Below, piece after piece: positions 61,744-64,000 of a stretch of 64,000 nt of DNA (the stretch's first letter is position 1; the number at the start of each line of letters is the position of its first letter). Origin of the DNA: Pseudoxanthomonas sp. (GTDB lineage Bacteria > Pseudomonadota > Gammaproteobacteria > Xanthomonadales > Xanthomonadaceae); assembly GCF_035999195.1 (NCBI RefSeq), contig NZ_DASYGY010000009.1, positions 992,001 through 1,056,000 of the forward strand. The letters are read 5' to 3'. The notes under the pieces are model-generated. The model made no database searches and was not told the origin of the DNA. It worked only from the letters and a program-made list of their open reading frames with translations. The position numbers and the translations under genes were made by a program.

Positions 61744-62598
61744 ATGACCGACCTGCCCCACGTGTTCGACGCCACCACCGAGACCTTCGAGGCCGAGGTC
61801 CTGCGCAAGTCGCTGGAGGCGCCGGTCCTGGTCGACTTCTGGGCGACCTGGTGCGGTCCGTGCAAGACGCTCGGCCCGATCCTCGAGAAGCTGGCAGGCG
61901 AGTACAACGGCGCGTTCCTGCTGGCCAAGGTCGACGTGGACAAGGAACAGCAGATCGCGGCGGCCTTCCAGATCCGCTCCGTGCCCACCGTGTTCCTGGT
62001 CAAGGACGGGCAACTGGTGGACGGTTTCCCCGGCGCGCTGCCGGAAGGCCAGTTGCGCGAGTTCCTGGCGTCCCACGGCATCCAGCCCGCCGCGGCCGCC
62101 GATGCTCCCGTCGAAGAGGTGCCGCTGGATCCGCAGGCGCAGGTCGCCGCGCTGCGCGAAGCGGTGGCCGCCGAACCGGACAAGGACGAACTGAAGCTCG
62201 ACCTGGTCCTCGCCCTGCTGAAGACCGGCGACGCCGCCGAGGCCGAACGCCTGCTCGATGCCCTGCCCGCCAACCTCGCCACCGACGACCGCGCGGTCAA
62301 GGCGCGCGCGCGCCTCGGCTTCGCCGCCGCGCTGAAGGATGCGCCGGCGCCGGACACCCTTCGCGCAGCGATCGCCGCGAACGCGGACGACCTGCGTGCG
62401 CGCCACCTGCTGGGCGTGCACGCCCTGGTCGCGGGCGACTCGGAAGGCGCACTGGAGCAGTTCCTGGAGATGCTCAAGCGCGACCGCGCGTTCGAGGACG
62501 GCCTGGCGCGCAGGAGCCTGATCGATGCCTTCCGCGTGATCGAAGACGACGCGCTGGTCAGCCAGTACCGCAGGAAGATGTCCTCCCTCCTGTTCTGA
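61744..62598 (+). CDS. cnoX: Thioredoxin-TPR chaperone (CnoX/YbbN-like)
   Basis: A 284-residue protein with an N-terminal thioredoxin domain (about 1-110) and a C-terminal TPR domain (about 125-284). E. coli CnoX is a chlorine-activated holdase that hands clients to GroEL and has an SxxC site. Here the site is WCGPC (Cys37, Cys40), a full redox-active motif. RSVPTVFLVKDG carries the cis-Pro. Confidence 0.9.
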   Translation: MTDLPHVFDATTETFEAEVLRKSLEAPVLVDFWATWCGPCKTLGPILEKLAGEYNGAFLLAKVDVDKEQQIAAAFQIRSVPTVFLVKDGQLVDGFPGALPEGQLREFLASHGIQPAAAADAPVEEVPLDPQAQVAALREAVAAEPDKDELKLDLVLALLKTGDAAEAERLLDALPANLATDDRAVKARARLGFAAALKDAPAPDTLRAAIAANADDLRARHLLGVHALVAGDSEGALEQFLEMLKRDRAFEDGLARRSLIDAFRVIEDDALVSQYRRKMSSLLF

Positions 62599-62639
62599 TC
62601 CGCGAAGCCTTCCCCGTCACCCAGCACAAGCAGTCCTGT

Positions 62640-63101
62640 ATGAAACCCGGCACCCTGCGGCACATCTTCAACGTCTGGCCACCTTTCCTGCTCAGCGGCA
62701 TCCATGTCACCGAAATGGCCGACGACTGGAGCTTCGCGCGCGTCGAACTGCGCATGCGCCCCTGGAACCGCAACTATGTGGGCACCCACTTCGGCGGCAG
62801 CCTGTTCGCGATGACCGATCCGTTCTGGATGATCCTCGCCAAGGAGCGGCTGGGCAGCGACTACTACGTCTGGGACAAGGCGGCGGAGATCGAGTTCGTC
62901 AAACCCGGCAAGGGCACGCTGCACGCCGAGTTCCGTCTGGATGCCTTCGTGCTGGACGAGATCCGCGCCGAAGCCGCCAACGGGCAGAAATACCTGCGGT
63001 GGATGCCGGCGGACGTCTTCAACGCGCAGAACGAAGTGGTCGCCCGCGTGCGCAAGCAGATCTACGTGCGACTGAAGCCCGAGGCACGACGGGCGGAGTG
63101 A
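62640..63101 (+). CDS. DUF4442 hotdog-fold protein
   Basis: A 153-residue hotdog-fold protein of the DUF4442/acyl-CoA thioesterase-like group: LRMRPWNRNYVGTHFGGSLFAMTDPFWMILAKERLG across about residues 38-73. Acyl-thioester substrate and activity are unknown. ATG 62640 lies 41 nt after cnoX, same strand. Confidence 0.82.
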   Translation: MKPGTLRHIFNVWPPFLLSGIHVTEMADDWSFARVELRMRPWNRNYVGTHFGGSLFAMTDPFWMILAKERLGSDYYVWDKAAEIEFVKPGKGTLHAEFRLDAFVLDEIRAEAANGQKYLRWMPADVFNAQNEVVARVRKQIYVRLKPEARRAE

Positions 63102-63165
63102 TCAGGGTGCCTGCGCTCGTACGGCGCCACTGTCGATGCGCTACTGCTGACCCACCGCGCCGGCC

Positions 63166-63171
63166 TACAAT
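63166..63171 (+). promoter_or_regulatory. -10 element of the DUF502 gene
   Basis: GGCCTACAATGACGGCATG places TACAAT (five of six consensus bases) only 6 nt before the ATG, predicting a leaderless or nearly leaderless mRNA. No clear -35. Confidence 0.5.
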
Positions 63172-63177
63172 GACGGC

Positions 63178-63849
63178 ATGCCCCCCGACCATTCCACGCA
63201 CCGCGTTTCGGTGCAGAAGCTCTTCATCACCGGCCTGCTGACCCTGCTGCCGATCTGGCTGACCTGGGTCGTCATCAAGTTCGTCTTTGTGCTGCTGTCC
63301 GACATCAGCAAGCCGTGGGTCGAGCCGCTGTCGCACCAGATCGCGGCCACGTTCCCGCAATCGCTGGGCTGGTTCAGCGGTCTGTGGGTGCAGAACACTA
63401 TCGCCATGGTCGCCACGCTGTTCGTCATCGTCGCCGTCGGCGCACTGACCCGGCGCGTGGTCGGGCAGCGGTTGCTGCGCTGGTTCGAGGCGCTGATCGC
63501 GCGCGTGCCGCTGGCGAACGTCATCTACACCAGCGCGCGCAAGCTGCTGGACATGCTGGAGACCAAGCCCGGCAGCACGCAGCGCGTGGTGCTGATCGAC
63601 TTCCCGCACCGCGAGATGAAGTCGGTCGGCCTGGTGACGCGGGTGATCCGCGAGGAAGGCAGCGGCCGCGAGCTGGCCGCCGTCTACGTGCCCACCACGC
63701 CCAACCCCACCTCGGGTTATCTGGAGATCGTGCCGGTCGAACTGCTCACACCGACCGACTGGACGGTGGACCAGGCCATGAGCTTCATCATTTCCGGCGG
63801 CGCCGTCGCGCCGGAGACCATGCCGTTCACCCGCGCCGGAGACCGCTGA
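63178..63849 (+). CDS. DUF502 membrane protein
   Basis: A 223-residue protein with two membrane segments (about 14-40 and 65-90) and a C-terminal soluble domain (PLANVIYTSARKLLDMLETKPG, VVLIDFPHREMKSVGLVTRVI, VYVPTTPNPTSGYLEIVP) typical of DUF502. Function is unknown; plant homologues (LCV-like) are membrane proteins. Followed by the next gene after 3 nt. Confidence 0.9.
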   Translation: MPPDHSTHRVSVQKLFITGLLTLLPIWLTWVVIKFVFVLLSDISKPWVEPLSHQIAATFPQSLGWFSGLWVQNTIAMVATLFVIVAVGALTRRVVGQRLLRWFEALIARVPLANVIYTSARKLLDMLETKPGSTQRVVLIDFPHREMKSVGLVTRVIREEGSGRELAAVYVPTTPNPTSGYLEIVPVELLTPTDWTVDQAMSFIISGGAVAPETMPFTRAGDR

Positions 63850-63852
63850 GCC

Positions 63853-64000
63853 ATGCACGCGCCGGGCACCCTGGATGACCGCGCGGTCCGCCTGTTCATC
63901 GTGCTGGCGGCGGTGTTCTGCGCCAACGCGGTGCTGGCCGAGTTCATCGGCGTCAAGATCTTCGCGCTGGAAGACACGCTGGGCATCGCGCCGCTGGAAT
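63853..64000 (+). CDS. Start of a probable VUT-family (queuosine-precursor-type) transporter, cut by window end
   Basis: The 49 visible residues include one hydrophobic segment, RLFIVLAAVFCANAVLAEFIGVKIF, resembling the first helix of VUT (YhhQ-like) proteins. The rest lies outside the window, so the assignment is tentative. Confidence 0.5.
   Translation, partial: MHAPGTLDDRAVRLFIVLAAVFCANAVLAEFIGVKIFALEDTLGIAPLE

Overview
The window is a gene-dense, GC-rich stretch of a gammaproteobacterial chromosome. Gene order, protein sequences and repeat families point to the Lysobacteraceae/Xanthomonadaceae (Pseudoxanthomonas, Lysobacter, Luteimonas or Stenotrophomonas relatives); the genus cannot be fixed from this sequence alone. 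I saw no rRNA, tRNA, CRISPR array, prophage or insertion sequence. Nearly all of it is core housekeeping sequence on both strands.

Layout. 1-11 kb: a ferritin/bacterioferritin fragment, a penicillin-acylase-family hydrolase, then a leftward block with asnB, the lysine/DAP genes dapE and dapD with an arsenate-reductase-like gene between them, glnD and map. 11-29.7 kb: the classical rightward chain rpsB-tsf-pyrH-frr-uppS-cdsA-dxr-rseP-bamA-lpxD-fabZ-lpxA-lpxB-rnhB (translation, isoprenoid and phospholipid precursors, outer-membrane assembly, lipid A). It is interrupted by an HDOD-GGDEF signalling gene, an AIM24-family gene, a cupin gene and a CDF metal exporter. 30-41 kb: dnaE, accA, two poorly known genes, a signal-peptidase homologue, a GAF protein, tilS, xseB, ispA and a small membrane protein. 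41-51 kb: pmbA/tldE, darP, tldD, yhdP, rng, maf. 51-59 kb: a SIMPL-domain secreted protein, a TonB-like protein and the leftward leuS-lptE-holA-nadD-rsfS-rlmH cluster. 59-64 kb: a secreted amidohydrolase, an XRE regulator with a DUF998 membrane protein, cnoX, a hotdog-fold protein, a DUF502 membrane protein and the start of a likely VUT-family transporter.

The most striking regulatory signal lies upstream of asnB. A 27-codon leader peptide contains seven Asn codons and is followed by a 12-bp perfect terminator hairpin. A 9-nt segment at the end of the leader is exactly complementary to the terminator's 5' arm. This is the architecture of a ribosome-mediated transcription attenuator sensing charged tRNA-Asn, placed in front of asparagine synthetase.

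Other notable points: several REP/BIME families, some of which supply stop codons to genes (dapE, lpxB, DUF998) or lie inside coding sequence (asnB); two inverted arrays of 7-nt repeats, one read through by lpxB; a tandem duplication of the darP 3' end; a pair of identical-half-site palindromes between the XRE gene and cnoX; and several homologues that lack expected catalytic or ligand residues (signal peptidase, GT51-like protein, GGDEF-like domain, ferritin heme ligand).
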